Assembly: GCA_949316235.1 (NCBI GenBank)
Contig: OX438743.1
Span: forward strand, 15,063,771-15,127,770
Length of the DNA: 64,000 nt
DNA from: Oegoconia quadripuncta
Lineage: Eukaryota > Arthropoda > Insecta > Lepidoptera > Autostichidae
Reading direction: 5' to 3'
Of this stretch, positions 54,701-64,000 are shown one piece after another. The notes below the pieces were generated by a model that saw only the letters and a program-made list of their open reading frames with translations, did not search any database and was not told the origin of the DNA. The position numbers and the translations under genes are program-made. Every line of letters begins with the position of its first letter. The first letter of the stretch is position 1.

Positions 54701-55019
54701 GCAAATTTTATCTTAATTAAGTGATGCAATGATCGCTGTCTAGGAGACGCTTAACGCCCTGCAGTAGATTAAGTAGTAGGTATAGGCCCTATGTTACATT
54801 TCGACAATGTGGTCGCCAAGTACGCACGCACATTGAAGTTTTTGATATGCAACGTTAAGCAACGACTAGTGTTATCAATCCTTGCATGTCTGACCATTTG
54901 AGGCATTTTTATATGAGTGTTTTCGTTAAACAGTCTGTCAGCTTGTTATCAATTGTAGACAAATCGGTGGGCTACAAAAGCGGCTTGAAACTACTGTCAG
55001 TTCATTACAATTTGATATA
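51780..55019. other. Long stretch poor in recognised repeats, no gene identified
   Basis: Short frames (52808-52993, 53590-53868, 54034-54231) lack domains and coding-like composition. Confidence 0.35.
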
Positions 55020-55150
55020 CAATTCCAACAATCTGCACTGGGCCAGCATAGTCATGATTACTTAGTCGCCTTTTACAACACCCATGGGAAGAGAAGGTTA
55101 GTCTTAATGTAGTGTTCCGTGAACCACACGGCCAATGCCGTATTAACATG
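55020..55150 (-). repeat. Retroposon 3'-end fragment
   Basis: CACTGGGCCAGCATAGTCATGATTAC then TTAGTCGCCTTTTACAACACCCATGGGAAGAGAAGG and CCGTGAACCACACGGC are standard insect LINE/SINE 3' wording, shared in part with R4 (55690-55740). Confidence 0.5.
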
Positions 55151-55654
55151 GGTACATGCCTTTTATACTCACTCATATCCACATAAGATTCTGCAAAGTC
55201 ATTTCTTCTTCTTCCGTCACTGTAGGTATGAAAGTTGCTAGAACAAGTTTATAGAACTATTTGACCGTGAAAATTGACAATAATGACGGAAATCACCTAA
55301 ATATTCTTACACTACCGAATAATCTATACAACAACTTAATATAGGACAAAGATATAAAAACACACAAAGAGCGCTGTTAAAAGAGTCACATTCACTGTCA
55401 CGGCGCGACGGGAATGTAAAAGTGTATCAAATTGCGAAGCACTCATCATTACCAGTATAAATTGATATTGCGGGCACAGTTACGCTATTCTAGTGAAATG
55501 TGGATGATGGTAATTACCACTACACAAGTACAGTCAACAAATAGAACGTGCGCCACTCAACTCAATAGAAGCAATAGCATTCATCTTTTATCGCTTCTAT
55601 AGCTTGGGAGTCATAGATTCGGAGTTCATAGGTTCGAATTATATTACAGTAGGT

Positions 55655-55935
55655 GCCGTGTGGTTGGAGCACGTAAAAAGAATAGAACGGACCCATCTCT
55701 TCCCTTGGGTGTCGTGAAAAGCGACTACGGGACTTTCCACCAAAAAACATATACTTGCACGTTTCTACGGCGATGGGCTCACACCCTGTCACGTGTCAAA
55801 TTTCATTTTGACACGTGAACTGTGGATGTTTTAATTCAAGCTTTTAATGTTTGCAATACCCAAACGTTAATGTTTGGGATATCTCTGATCTCCCCATTTG
55901 GGATAAACTTGGTGACGTTATGTACATACACTGGT
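55655..55935 (-). repeat. Dispersed repeat R4
   Basis: GTGTGGTTGGAGCACGTAAAAAGAATAGAAC ... TGGGCTCACACCCTGTCACGTG ... GTTTGGGATATCTCTGATCTCCCCATTTGGGATAAA is the inverse of 58700-58965. Confidence 0.65.
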
Positions 55936-56452
55936 CATCAGGAAAATCTACTCACCAAATATGTTTCTATACAACTTCTTATATTTCTGGTTTAGAAACT
56001 AATTAATAACTCGAATAGTACTACACCGATTTTAATGAAATTGTCACTTTTCTACAGCCAGTATATCACTAATTATAACGATGTACGAGAAATTTCTTTC
56101 GCATGAATAATTATTGCCAGAAACTCGAGTAAATGGTGAAATTTTACAGTTCATACAATTAAAATTTTAAATATACAGAAAAATACATGCAAGATTTGCA
56201 GCACCGTAATTTTGTCTGCAGCAGCCCTGATGGTATTGTAGTCCCCAATAGTCAATATGTTTGCAGTTTGAGAAAGTTGAATGACTGATACTTATCGCAT
56301 TCAAATCCCAAAAATCGATACTCGTGCACTTTTCAACCTCCGTCTTCTTTAACCGCCGACACAAAGTTCGTTATTACTTTGAAACCTATATATGCACCTA
56401 TCTGTGACATTTTAACGCCAAAACGGCAGAACCGACTTAAAAACGGTATATA

Positions 56453-56846
56453 CAGGGTGAATTTGAATTCGTGTAATTGCTGTTTACTGGTGACTCCACT
56501 CCTGATTACGAACAACTTTCCACTAGGAACCATAGACGAATTCGATAAAAAAAATTTCGATTGACCATAAAAAGTAACCATTAAGCCACTTTTAGTATGG
56601 AAGTCCAAAAATTTTCGGGTAAATTTGGCTATTGTTCCAAATGGAAAGTTGTTCGTAATCAGGAGTGGAGTCAAGGCCACTAATTGTTGGACTTCCATTC
56701 TAAAGTCGGTTTCAGAATGGTTTACTTTGTATGGGTAATCGAAAATTTTTTGATCGAATTCCACTGTTGTTCCTCAGGGAAAGTTGTTCGTAATCAAGAG
56801 TGGCGTCACCAGTTAAAGGGAATTACACGAATTCAAAATCACCCTG
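56453..56846. mobile_element. MITE with CAGGGTG termini, TA target site and a complex fold-back interior
   Basis: TIRs of about 70 bp starting CAGGGTGAATTTGAATTCGTG (left) and, inverted, CAGGGTGATTTTGAATTCG (right), flanked by TA at 56451-56452 and 56847-56848. The arms continue to pair, more weakly, to about 56610 and 56690. A 30-bp segment at 56492-56521 also has a perfect inverse copy at 56643-56672 in the centre. TA target plus CAGGG ends fit the Tc1/mariner superfamily; no coding capacity. Confidence 0.83.
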
Positions 56847-56867
56847 TATTTTCGAAAGCTGGTATTT

Positions 56868-56945
56868 GCGAAATCGTTCTTAGCCATGTTTGATGGAAAT
56901 CGCCTTGGCGATTTCGAAGATATTTAACTATTAACACAATTTGGT
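56868..56945. repeat. R3 fragment
   Basis: CTTAGCCATGTTTGATGGAAATCG..TTGGCGATTTCGAAGATATTTA resembles 17990-18060 and the inverse of 61840-61900. Confidence 0.45.
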
Positions 56946-57348
56946 TTGTTTATCCGGATGTGATCATAGTCCCTCTAGTGTTTTCTAAATGTTCAATTTT
57001 ACTAAAATGTATAGTTAATTACGTCAGTGATAGTTTTACATTCACCCAGCTGCAAAAATAGCTCTATGATAATTTATGCTATGGTTATTTTATTATTCCA
57101 CTGTTGAATATGGACCTACCTTTTGAAGACGATGACACTCTCGCGGTTTTATAAGCCGAACAGATGAAAAGATTCGGAAAATCAATTTCCGGAAGAAGCA
57201 AAGGGAACTATTTCATTAAAGAAATTCAGATGCAGTTGACTGGTGGCAAAATAGGAGTACCTATTTTTTTGTATAAAATTGCTTCATATTTAGCTTGTTG
57301 GAAAAAATAAATATGCAAGTCTAAATATGCAAAAATAAAGTCAATACT
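56946..57348. other. No feature seen
   Basis: AT-rich spacer before a LINE fragment. Confidence 0.3.
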
Positions 57349-57800
57349 ACCGCATCTGTGGAACGACGAGCCATAAGACTCATAGGCGATGACTCAACGG
57401 TTACCGGCAAATTGCAAAGCCTTGAACACCGCCGTAGGGTCGCATGCCTTTCAGTGTTTTACAGGATACATTTCGGTGAGTGTGCGATGGAATTGCACGA
57501 TCTTATTCCACCGTCCCCTTTCCATCTTCGGACAACCAGGCGCGGGGGGGGTTTCCATCCATATGTTGTCAACATACCGAACATCCGTACTAAGCTCTTT
57601 GCTTCATCATTTATAATGCGGACTGCTAAGGTATGGAACTCACTTCCCGCGTTGGTTTTTCCCGACGCTTACAACCTTGGGATCTTCAAGTCTAGAGTGA
57701 ATAGGTATTTACTGGGTGCGCGTGATACATCTTCGGCTACATCGTCACTTTCCATTAGGTGAGATTGTGGTCAAACGCGAAACCAGTTTTTAATAAAAAA
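57349..57800 (+). pseudogene. 5'-truncated non-LTR retrotransposon, C-terminal reverse-transcriptase tail with poly-A
   Basis: The frame open from about 57349 to TGA at 57760-57762 reads ASVERRAIRLIGD, LEHRRRVACLSVFYRIHFGE, LIPP.P.HLRTTRRG.GFHPY, then RTAKVWNSLPALVFPDAYNL..FKSRVNRYL, the usual end of insect CR1/Jockey-like ORF2 (LF.RRV..L..FYR...G.C..EL). An A tract (57791-57804) closes the element about 30 bp after the stop. The 138 or so codons are intact, so this is a young but 5'-truncated insertion. Confidence 0.83.
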
Positions 57801-57856
57801 AAAATCCATTTCTTATTCCGGAAGTCGATCGAAATGTGTAAATAATCGGACTAAAA

Positions 57857-57941
57857 GGCTCAGTAGTCCGATGATCTATAATATCTGCATCATCGGACTA
57901 TTGAGCCGAAAAATTGTCAGTAGTTCGATCATCGAACTACT
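57857..57941. repeat. Pair of strong hairpins with related stems
   Basis: GGCTCAGTAGTCCGATGAT (57857-57875) pairs with 57889-57907 with one mismatch. AGTAGTTCGAT (57919-57929) pairs perfectly with 57931-57941 around a single base. The stems share AGTAGTYCGATSAT, and GGTCTACTGAT follows at 57947. No coding role. Confidence 0.75.
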
Positions 57942-57957
57942 CAATCGGTCTACTGAT

Positions 57958-58165
57958 ACTAGAGGACCACAGCAATGCACAATGCGTGATCGAATCAGGA
58001 ATAAAGAAATCCGTACGCGAACGAAAGTTACTGTCATAGCCCAGGGGATTAGCAATTTGGAGTTGGAGTTGCAGTGGGCAGGGCACTGATGGCCGGTGGG
58101 GCATTAAAGTTCTCGAGTGGAGACCACGCACCGGCAAGCGCAGAGTATGACGTAAACTCACAGGG
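57958..58165 (+). pseudogene. LINE fragment, C-terminal reverse-transcriptase tail (QWAGH type)
   Basis: MRDRIRNKEIRTRTKVTVIA then LELQWAGH in one frame, continuing after a stop and shift as GRWG.KVLEWRP-like codons (TGATGGCCGGTGGGGCATTA AAGTTCTCGAGTGGAGACC). This is the well-known C-terminal wording of an insect LINE family (W.WAGH.ARR.D.RW). Interrupted by at least one stop and one frameshift. Confidence 0.7.
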
Positions 58166-58469
58166 TTATATATTGCGATATAGTTTATCAAACATTTTAT
58201 CGCGGTTATCTGTCAAAAAGAGTGACATAACAGTCGTACAGCAGCATTTGGACAGATGATAAAGATGCTTTTGTTTTGTAATAATGTAATATAAAATGTA
58301 ATATTATTGTAAAGATGGAAACCAATTGAAAAGATGTGTTGTTGCGAGTTTCTTGTCGCCTCTTCTCCCTAACCATAACACATTGTGAAGCGATGGAGTT
58401 TAAAAAAAATAACATGTTGACTTTCAATAAGTGATATTTTTGTATCCTACATTGAATAAAATATTTTTG
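58166..58469. other. No feature seen
   Basis: AT-rich; TATTTTTGATTTTGAT near 58461 may be the end of a retroposon. Confidence 0.3.
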
Positions 58470-58595
58470 ATTTTGATAGCGGGACATCTTTGGATGCAGG
58501 CCAAGGCCAATACGGTTGGTGTTGGTCCCTCTGGAAATCTATTCTGGACTTATGTTCAGCAGTGGACGTCCTGTTGCTGATATGATGAATACAGT
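58470..58595 (+). repeat. Retroposon 3'-end fragment
   Basis: GGCCAAGGCCAATACGG ... TTCAGCAGTGGACGTCCTGTTGCTGATATGATGAAT is a common insect LINE 3' signature, also partly seen at 38600-38655. Confidence 0.55.
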
Positions 58596-58699
58596 ACCCA
58601 CAGCAGTCATTTAGTTTATTCATCTTTTGACATTACGTTTGTCTGTAATTTGGATATCATGTTTATATGACCAGCTTGTTTTCTATACTTAACATACAT

Positions 58700-58965
58700 A
58701 CACAGGTCACGACCTTTTTACGTTTTATCCCAAAAGGGGTGGTCAGAGAGATCCCTAAACATTAGTGTTTGGATGTTCCAAACATTCAAAGTTCAATGCA
58801 CATCTACGATTCACCTTTCAAAGTATACAGAAATGCACACCTGAGGTGAGCCCATCGCCTTAAAACGTGAAAATCTATAGACGTTTTTTGATGCAAAGTA
58901 CCTTACTTGCCTTTTACGACAACCACCGGAAGCGACGGGTTAGTTCTATTCTTTTTACGTGCCGA
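58700..58965 (+). repeat. Dispersed repeat R4
   Basis: CACGACCTTTTTACG..TTATCCCAAAAGGGGTGGTCAGAGAGATCCC ... GGTGAGCCCATCG ... GCCTTTTACGACAACCACCGGAAGCGACGGGTTAG. It is the best-preserved R4 copy together with 33343-33585. Confidence 0.65.
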
Positions 58966-59289
58966 TAACTAATTAGAAAGGTTACAGATACACCAATTAT
59001 ATAGTCTGTAGATGCCAAAGCCTGTATATACAGTCGGTTCCACAAATAACCCTACAGGGCAATTTTACATGCATCACTGATAGCATGCTATTTAAGCTCT
59101 ACCACCCGCAGTTGTCTAAAGTGATAATCTAGACAAAATGGTCATCTTAGAAAACTGTAGACGATATAGCTTGAATATGCATCGTATATTATATTATATA
59201 TGGAACAGCCCTGTATGAATAACTATGATGACGACTGTACTATGGACGCTGGATAAACTGGTATAAATATTTGTATAAACTATCGATGA

Positions 59290-59380
59290 CTATAAATATT
59301 TACTCCTGGCGAGATTCAATCCCGCAACAGTTAGTTTCGAAGGCAGAGTCACTATCCTCTAGACCAAATGACCCTCCAAG
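59290..59380 (-). repeat. tRNA-like SINE head
   Basis: The minus strand reads TGGTCTAGAGGATAGTGACTC then TGTTGCGGGATTGAATCTCGCC, which place A-box and B-box sequences at tRNA spacing. The acceptor stem ends do not pair well, so a SINE or tRNA pseudogene is more likely than a working tRNA. No second copy in the window. Confidence 0.5.
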
Positions 59381-60060
59381 TGAGTAACGAATACATATGA
59401 GGCCAGTAGATACTTATTTTATTTTATTGTCCACGTCTGAATCCTAAGCTGTGTAGGTTTATACCAATTGCCTTTTCTCCGTCGCCCAGCACTCATTATG
59501 CAATAAACCGCGACGATTTGCAGCCTAAAAGGGCAAAAGAGTGCGTACGAATTCCCCTCCAATTTCCCTCTTAGCCTTTCACACAATTGTGGGATTACAG
59601 TAAAATTTATATGTCTGGCTTTTTCGAATTAGACCGGCTTTGGGGTTTAATGCTGTCTGAGGGCAGCGAGCTCCAAGTGAGCCTAGCACACGGTCAGTGC
59701 TAACAATAGGGTTTAGAGTTAAGTCAGGTGATCTCTGCTATTTAAAATACAGTGTCACAAAGTGTTTAATTTCTAAAAGCAGTCTTTTTATGATCTCAAA
59801 TATTTAGCTTAGAGCTTAGCACTTTTGTTTGTGTTTTTTGTATCATTAAAGGATCGTTGCTATATTTTAGGGTTCCGTATTTAGCTATGACAAAAGAGGA
59901 TCCCAAATAATTTGTCATGTCCGTCTATATGTTACAGCATTATAGATCTTGTAGCATAATTTCAATCATTTTGAAACTCCATAGGAAGATGTTGAGTAAC
60001 CTCCACCAATATTAAAATTTTTGTGCCCACACATCGTGTGAACACAGAAAGGTTAGTAGA
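59381..60060. other. Non-genic stretch
   Basis: Nothing recognised. Confidence 0.35.
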
Positions 60061-60545
60061 GTCATTGCGAGTACAGCGGGCAGCAGCGTCATTGTGAACA
60101 CCACACGGCTAGTGCGTCATTGCGAGTACAGCGGGCAGCAGCGTCATTGTGAACATCGCACGGCTAGTGCGTCATTGCGAGTACAGCGGGCAGCAGAATC
60201 ATTGTAAACACAGCATATAGACAGTAGCGTCAGTACTAGTACAGCGGGCAGCGGCGTCATTGTGAACACAACACGGCTAGTGCGTCATTGCGAGTACAGC
60301 GGGCAGCAGAATCATTGTAAACACAGCATATAACAGTAGCTTCATTACGAGTACAGCGGGAAGCAGCATCATTGTGAACACCGCATGCCTAGTGCGTCAT
60401 TGCGAGTACAACGGGCAGCAGCGTCATTGTGAACACAGCACATAGACAGTAGCGTCATTGCTAGTACAGCGGGCAGGAGCGTCATTGTGAACACATCATA
60501 GTCAGTAGCGTCATTATGAACATCGCACGGCTAGTAGCGTGATTG
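60061..60545 (+). repeat. Minisatellite, about 55-bp unit, about nine units
   Basis: Unit built of GTCATTGCGAGTACAGCGGG, CAGCAGCGTCATTGTGAACA and a variable CCACACGGCTAGTGC. GTCATTG occurs twice per unit, so it is itself a diverged half-repeat. Variant units (CAGCATATAGACAGTAGC) alternate with the standard ones, suggesting higher-order structure. GC-rich compared with its surroundings; open frames through it are not genes. Confidence 0.88.
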
Positions 60546-61190
60546 GTGGCCAACGCGACTAATATGACAATTCTCCCACGCAAAGCAATGCTATCATGTT
60601 TTACTAGATTCATATCCAATTTTATTAGGCTGCTCTTGTGAATATTAAATTATAAATTAGGTATCTAATTAAATTTGTGACATTTGAAAACCTCATAAAT
60701 AACCTTTTCTACCGGCGTAATTACGCGCGTGTAATTACCCACAATGCGACAATAACGGAATTAAAAACAATGGATTAAACTCATTTTGGCGATGATCCAC
60801 ACTTAGATCATAATCACTAATGTAGTCACAGTTCCTGAGTAACAAAATGAGTGCAGATCTTTAGATAAACAAAGTATTACATACATGGTATTAAGCGGCT
60901 CATAACCTCGGCTAAACCATGTAATTATCAAACATTCCATTTGCCAAGACCACGCTTAGCTAGTATAAACAAAGGTTGTTTTACGAAAATGTATCTTAAA
61001 CAGTTAGAGAATAACCATTGTTTTTGTTATAGATCATTTTGCCTGTCAATTTTTCGCCGCACGAGGGCTAGATAGTGATGGGCTGGAGATAATATTTCCG
61101 AATAAGTTTCGTACAGATACAAAACAGTAAGAAATAACTATATACAAACCAAGAAACCCGATACCATATTTGGGTATTTTGCGGGCACCA
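60546..61190. other. No feature seen
   Basis: AT-rich spacer. Confidence 0.3.
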
Positions 61191-61483
61191 TTTTTTTTTT
61201 TTTATATGAGAGGGCGGCAAACGAGCCTGCGGGTCACCTGATGGAAAGCAATCACCGCCGCCCATGGACACCCAAAAGGGTCACAGATGCGTTGCCGGCC
61301 TTTGAGGAAGGTGTAGGCTCGTTTCTTGAAGGTTCCAATGTCGTACTCGTTCGGGAATACCGCTGCCGGAAGTCCGTTCCACAGGGTGGTCGTACGTGGT
61401 AAGAAGTTTCTTGAAAAACGTACAGTGGTAGACTTTCACTCATCCAGGTGATGTGGATGGAAATTTAATTTTCGGCGAGAAGT
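61191..61483 (-). pseudogene. 5'-truncated non-LTR retrotransposon, C-terminal reverse-transcriptase tail (second copy)
   Basis: Near-identical to 6637-6945: T tract at 61191-61204, TATATGAGAGGGCGGCAAACG, then minus-strand codons for the [18 protein letters not shown] tail. A gap of about 10 bp near 61268 relative to the other copy (ACACCCAAAAGGG against GGCACCCGCAACACCAAAAGGG) shifts the frame. A shared 5' truncation point near TTTAATTTTCGGCGAGAAGT is notable. Confidence 0.75.
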
Positions 61484-61484
61484 T

Positions 61485-61645
61485 GGAGTTTTTACCATAA
61501 AATGAATCCTATCACACTCCAGATATCAAGATGAATCTCACGACACCATGCACTTCGAAATAGGTCAAACCGTTTAGGCTACAGGTTGCACAAAACTGAC
61601 ATCATATACTCGAAAAACATTACCCTCCTTTCTTTAATAATGTAA
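61485..61645 (+). repeat. Dispersed repeat R1
   Basis: CCATAAAATGAATCCTATC, CACGACACCATGCACTTCG, GTTTAGGCTACAGGTTGCAC and CTCGAAAAACATTACCCTCC align with 11865-12085. Confidence 0.5.
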
Positions 61646-61649
61646 AAAG

Positions 61650-61830
61650 GTGAATCTGCCGCCAAGCAGCAATGTTAATAGCATTGTTGTGTTTCGGTTG
61701 TCAGAGATAAGATAGCCAGTCCTCTAAATGTGTTGGGGTTGCCGGGTCAGTACGCTTCCACCTTCGAACTCATCTTTACTTAACATCAGGTGTGATTGAG
61801 GTCAAGTACCAAACAAACTAACTGTGTTAC
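61650..61830 (+). repeat. SINE family 3, body only
   Basis: AATCTGCCGCCAAGCAGCAATG, AGAGATAAGATAGCCAGTCC, GGTCAGTACGCTTCCACCTTC and CATCAGGTGTGATTGAGGTC match 50380-50540. Confidence 0.75.
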
Positions 61831-62440
61831 AAGCTAAATATCTTCGCAACGGCTTAACCGATTTCCATCAAACATGGCTAGGAAAAACCATCGCTTGGCG
61901 GAAAAGACATAGGCCTCAAAATATAATAATGTTATAATTTTTGCCCCGGGTTTAAACCCGTAGCTGTTTCTTTTTAAAAATAATAATAATCTTTATTGTT
62001 TCACACACAAGGTAAACAGTAAGAAAATATCTAAACAACAGCATTATTACAAAATTCAGGCCCAAATATACTATTTCACTTGTGAGAGACTGACATCTGA
62101 ACTAGGAAAATAAACCTGTTTTTCAGATTGCCAGTCTCTCCTCATAGGTGACGCAGGCAGTAACAATGTTATTATATCGATACAGAACAATATAGCAAAG
62201 TAAGCAGAAAATACTAAACTGTCGTGGTATCTAATTCGGAAAGGCTTTACCGGCCCATCACTATCGAAGACACGACCTGCAAAGAATCAGTCTATAATTA
62301 AGAAATAAGTTAAGATACTGTTTTTTAGCCGACTTTTTACAGAACATCATGCGGACCAACGCCGGCGCAATTAACTCGCCTTGTAAATTGAATGTTTGCT
62401 TTATAGTGATTAGTAATTAAGTGTAGATTTTTTACAAGAA
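61831..62440. other. Non-genic stretch with retroposon fragments
   Basis: 61840-61935 is an R3 fragment on the minus strand (CCGATTTCCATCAAACATGGC). 61975-62160 (ATAATAATAATCTTTATTGTTTCACACAC) looks like an inverted LINE 3' end. Confidence 0.4.
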
Positions 62441-62449
62441 CCTGCCACG

Positions 62450-62472
62450 ATGCGTCGATCGTTTAACGACGT
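62450..62472 (+). CDS. Very tentative small first coding exon
   Basis: An ATG after CTGCCACG is followed by seven sense codons and part of an eighth, and then by GTAAGT at 62473-62478, a strong consensus splice donor. There is no evidence of a matching downstream exon in the window. Chance occurrence is quite possible. Confidence 0.12.
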
Positions 62473-62689
62473 GTAAGTATTTGAGTGCTTATTTGTTTTT
62501 AACGTGAAGTAATTTTGGTATGTAAATATTAATTAAGATAAGCTGTTTATTGTTGTTTGTCCCTCAAGAGATAAAAGCTATAATTTCTTCTAATAATCTT
62601 TTCTGTAAGTAATCTTTATATTTTGTCTTTAAGTGATATTATAATTGCAAATACACTTGTATCGCTGCGATTAGTGCAAACCCCCTCTA

Positions 62690-62900
62690 TTGGTGGTTAT
62701 CCTAAGGTTTGCCTAGATGAGATCGCTGTTAGCAATAAGGCCACCTTTTTACATAAAAGGATTTACATTGATGATGTACAGTCAGCTGCAGAGAAACATG
62801 ATCCCCGTACTTACGGCCTTATATGAATAGGGGGTCATATTTGTCTGCAAATTACTGTCGCTGTAATCATTTAATTTAGGTATGTAGTTTTTGTTAATTG
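62690..62900 (+). repeat. LINE/SINE 3'-end repeat
   Basis: GGTTTGCCTAGATGAGATCGCTGTTAGCAATAAGGCCACCTTT and an AATAAAGAGTATTTC end; related to 11467-11560. Confidence 0.6.
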
Positions 62901-63660
62901 TGCAATAAAGAGTATTTCATTTATGTGATTGAATGACAATCATCTTCAACTAGTGAACAAATTATCTTACAGTACATTCTCGATAACACACAATTTCGAA
63001 AGAAAAGCTCAGTGACACTTAATATCCGACCCCTTTTGGGTACGCCTTTTTCCTGCAACTTGCACCTCTTTTGCGAATAAGTTATTATGAAAGATAAGAC
63101 AATAGTAATTTTTATAATTTTTAACAAGTTTTTAGGTTATGATCGCAATTCAGATTTTACAACCCTTAAACATAGGAAATTTTATTAAAAGGAAACCTCA
63201 TTATATTTTCAAAAAGAAAACCTGTATACATTGACTTTTCATAAAATAAACAAATCAATAAAAAAATTCGAAAAACCTGGTGTTCGTACTTCTATGACAG
63301 CAATTGAAGACGGTATTAATGTATTATATGCCTACACATAACAAATATAACTCTACTAAAGTAGCTAAAAATTTATACATACCTGCAAAGTCACCAAATT
63401 TTCTTATGAAATAACATGAATGGAACAGGGTAGCAACTGATGTCATGAAATACAGGTATCTATCACTGCTGTAATCGGGTAAAATATCCAAAATTTCCCT
63501 AGCGAACTATGTACTTCTATAATGCAATGTTAAGTAGATTAAGTGTGTCCATATCTTTCATACAACAAGCAAATCATCAAAACGCGCCAAGTATTCAACC
63601 TGCAAAGAGACTGACGAGGAAGTCTCCTAGAGAGTGAACGCTCAGCCTCCCATACCGCCA
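62901..63660. other. No feature seen
   Basis: AT-rich spacer. Confidence 0.3.
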
Positions 63661-63703
63661 GCACCATTTATTTATTTATGGAGATTATTATCGTGCGTAA
63701 TAA

Positions 63704-63988
63704 TTCACTAAGTTTCAATTGCATAATGACGGCCGACAGGGCTACCAGCTCTCCGCTCTGGGCGGACGTGTTGCTACAGATAATCTTCTTGGTAGGACTA
63801 TTATTAAATGCAGGGTTGTCAGTGAAGCTCCAGGCCGCCTGGCGAGGTTGTTCCCAGACTCGCCTAGGGACGGAGCCATAAGATTGGCGGATGTAGTTGG
63901 CAGTTTTTGTAAAAATGGTCGACTTAGCCTCAGGCAATCAGGCAGATGTCATCACTTAGATCATTTTATAGCATCAAAGTTCTGATTT
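63704..63988 (+). CDS. Unidentified coding-like frame at the window edge
   Basis: A 94-codon open frame (no ATG start; opens after TAA at 63701-63703, ends TGA at 63986-63988) with clearly higher GC content than its surroundings. The peptide contains APGRLARLFPDSPRDGAIRL and LADVVGSFCKNGRLSLRQ, mixed in composition as real protein would be. It is followed at once by a T-rich run (63989-64000). It may be the C-terminal end of an unrecognised mobile element or of a host gene whose 5' exons were not found. I cannot name the family. Confidence 0.3.
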
Positions 63989-64000
63989 TTTTTTTATTTT

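Overview
Overall reading. This is about 64 kb of AT-rich, repeat-dense animal DNA. The repeat repertoire looks like that of a moth or butterfly (Lepidoptera): Helitrons ending in CTAG with a hairpin just before, tRNA-headed and 5S-headed SINEs, the dispersed ACCGACTTC...GGAGGAGGTTCT repeat, mariner elements with their MITEs, and many 5'-truncated LINE tails. That assignment rests on recognising families, not on a search. I find no confident host protein-coding gene. Nearly every convincing coding stretch belongs to a transposable element. A few possible host exons (7626-7889, 62450-62472, 63704-63985) are listed at low confidence.

Layout. 1-3199 (minus) is a Ty3/gypsy gag-pol ORF cut by the window edge and broken by one in-frame stop in integrase. 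Its leader (3206-3903) carries eight copies of a GCATGGCC-type motif. 4300-5618 is a nearly perfect mariner with an uninterrupted 357-residue transposase. 5.7-21 kb is a mosaic of SINEs, LINE 3' ends, small Helitron remnants, a MITE, a 241-bp tandem repeat and a GC-rich fold-back element.

The most structured part is 21.3-32.5 kb. An irritans-like mariner remnant (21371-21794) is followed by two copies, in opposite orientation, of one host repeat (about 21835-23914 minus and 30443-32450 plus). One copy is split by Helitron A and the other by a long-TIR Tc1/mariner element. The two insertions sit within about 7 bp of each other, and each copy gives the empty site for the other. Between the copies lie Helitrons B, C and D, with two linked minisatellites (14-bp and 12-bp units) and a direct duplication of about 2.4 kb. 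The cluster is bounded by outward-facing CTAG 3' ends at 21993 and 30358. Both outermost Helitrons keep only the C-terminal part of the Pif1-type helicase.

32.5-64 kb. SINEs of three tRNA-headed families, a MITE nested in a Helitron remnant, a fold-back MITE at 40061-40187, RTE-like and other LINE C-termini (41835, 57349, 57958, 61195), 5S-derived SINEs (49955, 51600), a complex MITE at 56453-56846, a hairpin cluster near 57.9 kb and a 55-bp minisatellite at 60061-60545. The stretches 42.7-49.6 and 51.8-56.4 kb have few recognisable repeats. The first contains short GC/CpG-rich patches (45.9, 46.5, 48.1 kb) that could mark a promoter or regulatory DNA of a host gene extending outside the window.

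How the parts relate. The window is best read as an intergenic or intronic transposon graveyard with a few young insertions (mariner at 4.3 kb, the long-TIR element at 30.6 kb, the Helitron cluster). Non-autonomous elements here can be tied to autonomous families in the same window: the 17.1-kb and 36.2-kb MITEs share terminal sequence with the mariner remnant at 21.7 kb, and the helicase-less Helitron B shares both ends with Helitrons A and D.
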